The notes under the pieces: generated by a model
Told to the model about the DNA's origin: nothing
The model's input: the letters and a program-made list of their open reading frames with translations, nothing else
The model's database searches: none
Shown here: one piece after another, positions 63,452 through 64,000 of the stretch
Layout: every line of letters starts with the position of its first letter
How positions within the stretch are numbered: the first letter of the stretch is position 1
Translations under genes and position numbers: made by a program
NCBI GenBank assembly: GCA_017562135.1
Contig: QEYB01000713.1
Coordinates: 62,001-126,000 of the forward strand
DNA: 64,000 nucleotides
Direction of reading: 5' to 3'
From: Dipylidium caninum
Lineage: Eukaryota; Platyhelminthes; Cestoda; Cyclophyllidea; Dipylidiidae

Positions 63452-64000
63452 CTTTTAAAGGCAAAGAAATTCAAAAAATACTAATATCGTCCAAGAAAAG
63501 TAAGAAGACGTGTGCTTTTAGGCTCCCAAGACTTTCTATAAATTAAATTAAATCAAATGACGAATGGACCCTCCACCCCAAGTGTCAACTTGTTCTCCTT
63601 ACTTTATATAAATTCTCAAAGTCGAAGCCGTCAGGCTACTGAAGACCCACAGGAAGGCCATAAAATACGAGGAATACAGAAGAAATAAACAGATACATAC
63701 CCGAAAGGAGTTAAATTATCTCTGGTTATGTTTGCAAAATATGACAGCTAAGCCGTTAATGTCTAGTATAGATATAGAATCCAAAAACAGCCTCAGGTGA
63801 AGTAGATAAACGCCTCACCGAGGTACATGAGTGGATTAACGAGATCCCTACTATCTCAATCTAATAATTAGCGAAGCCAAGGTCAAGAAAACTGATCCTC
63901 CTTTGTGGAGAGACGCAACGAATGTAGCAATAAGTGGGAAGCTTTGTACTGTCTCAGGCACTAAAGTAGGATAGTCCACGAGACAGCACTCGGGTGTGGA
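63452..64000 (-). other. TRPM intron reaching the window edge
   Basis: AT-rich sequence upstream of the exon starting at 63451. No coding exon of the TRPM core could be seen in these 549 bases, so the rest of the channel lies beyond the window. Confidence 0.55.

Noticed and set aside
1..64000. tRNA, rRNA, spliced-leader RNA, CRISPR array, intact transposon or viral insertion
   Set aside because: Scanned by eye for tRNA arm sequences, the flatworm spliced-leader pattern, regular repeat arrays and reverse-transcriptase or integrase motifs. None was found, though diverged copies could be missed without a search.

Overview
This is a window of animal nuclear DNA with spliced genes. It is most likely from a parasitic flatworm (Neodermata). 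A tapeworm fits best, because about six genes lie in 64 kb with no large transposon content. The main clue to the group is a class of very short introns (30-46 nt) whose flanking exons join in frame and in phase, mixed with introns of 0.5-4 kb. No species can be named from the sequence alone. Exon models were built by hand from splice sites, reading phase and remembered family motifs. They were not run through any search.

Layout, left to right. (1) 1-13743, plus: exportin-4 (XPO4), 5' truncated by the window edge. (2) About 15216-16764, plus: the 3' part of an unrecognised multi-exon gene, with possible earlier exons at about 13.9-14.5 kb. Two weak ORFs follow, at 16732-17409 (minus) and 17595-18047 (plus). 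(3) 21414-32725, minus: a complete anoctamin (TMEM16) gene, modelled as 21 exons and 993 codons with every phase consistent. (4) 34101-37888, plus: a USP10-like deubiquitinase, 7 exons and 559 codons plus stop, head-to-head with the anoctamin. (5) 42077-56851, plus: PGAP1, the GPI inositol-deacylase, start to stop, with the 3' half only partly resolved. (6) 58752-63451, minus: the last six exons of a TRPM cation channel whose 5' part lies beyond the right edge.

The genes are unrelated housekeeping and membrane functions: nuclear export, lipid scrambling or ion conduction, deubiquitination, GPI-anchor remodelling and a cation channel. There is no operon or cluster logic. Convergent pairs (unknown gene/anoctamin, PGAP1/TRPM) and one divergent pair (anoctamin/USP10) set the architecture. 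Base composition follows it: each transcribed region is pyrimidine-rich on its coding strand, and the skew flips near 18.8, 33-34 and 57-58 kb.

The points most worth checking are the TRPM fragment (TRPM channels of flatworms are the praziquantel target family) with its long low-complexity tail, the altered TM6 calcium-site residues of the anoctamin, the mini-introns, an apparent one-base frameshift in PGAP1, and the unidentified gene at 15-17 kb. I saw no bacterial features, CRISPR array, tRNA, rRNA, spliced-leader gene or intact mobile element.
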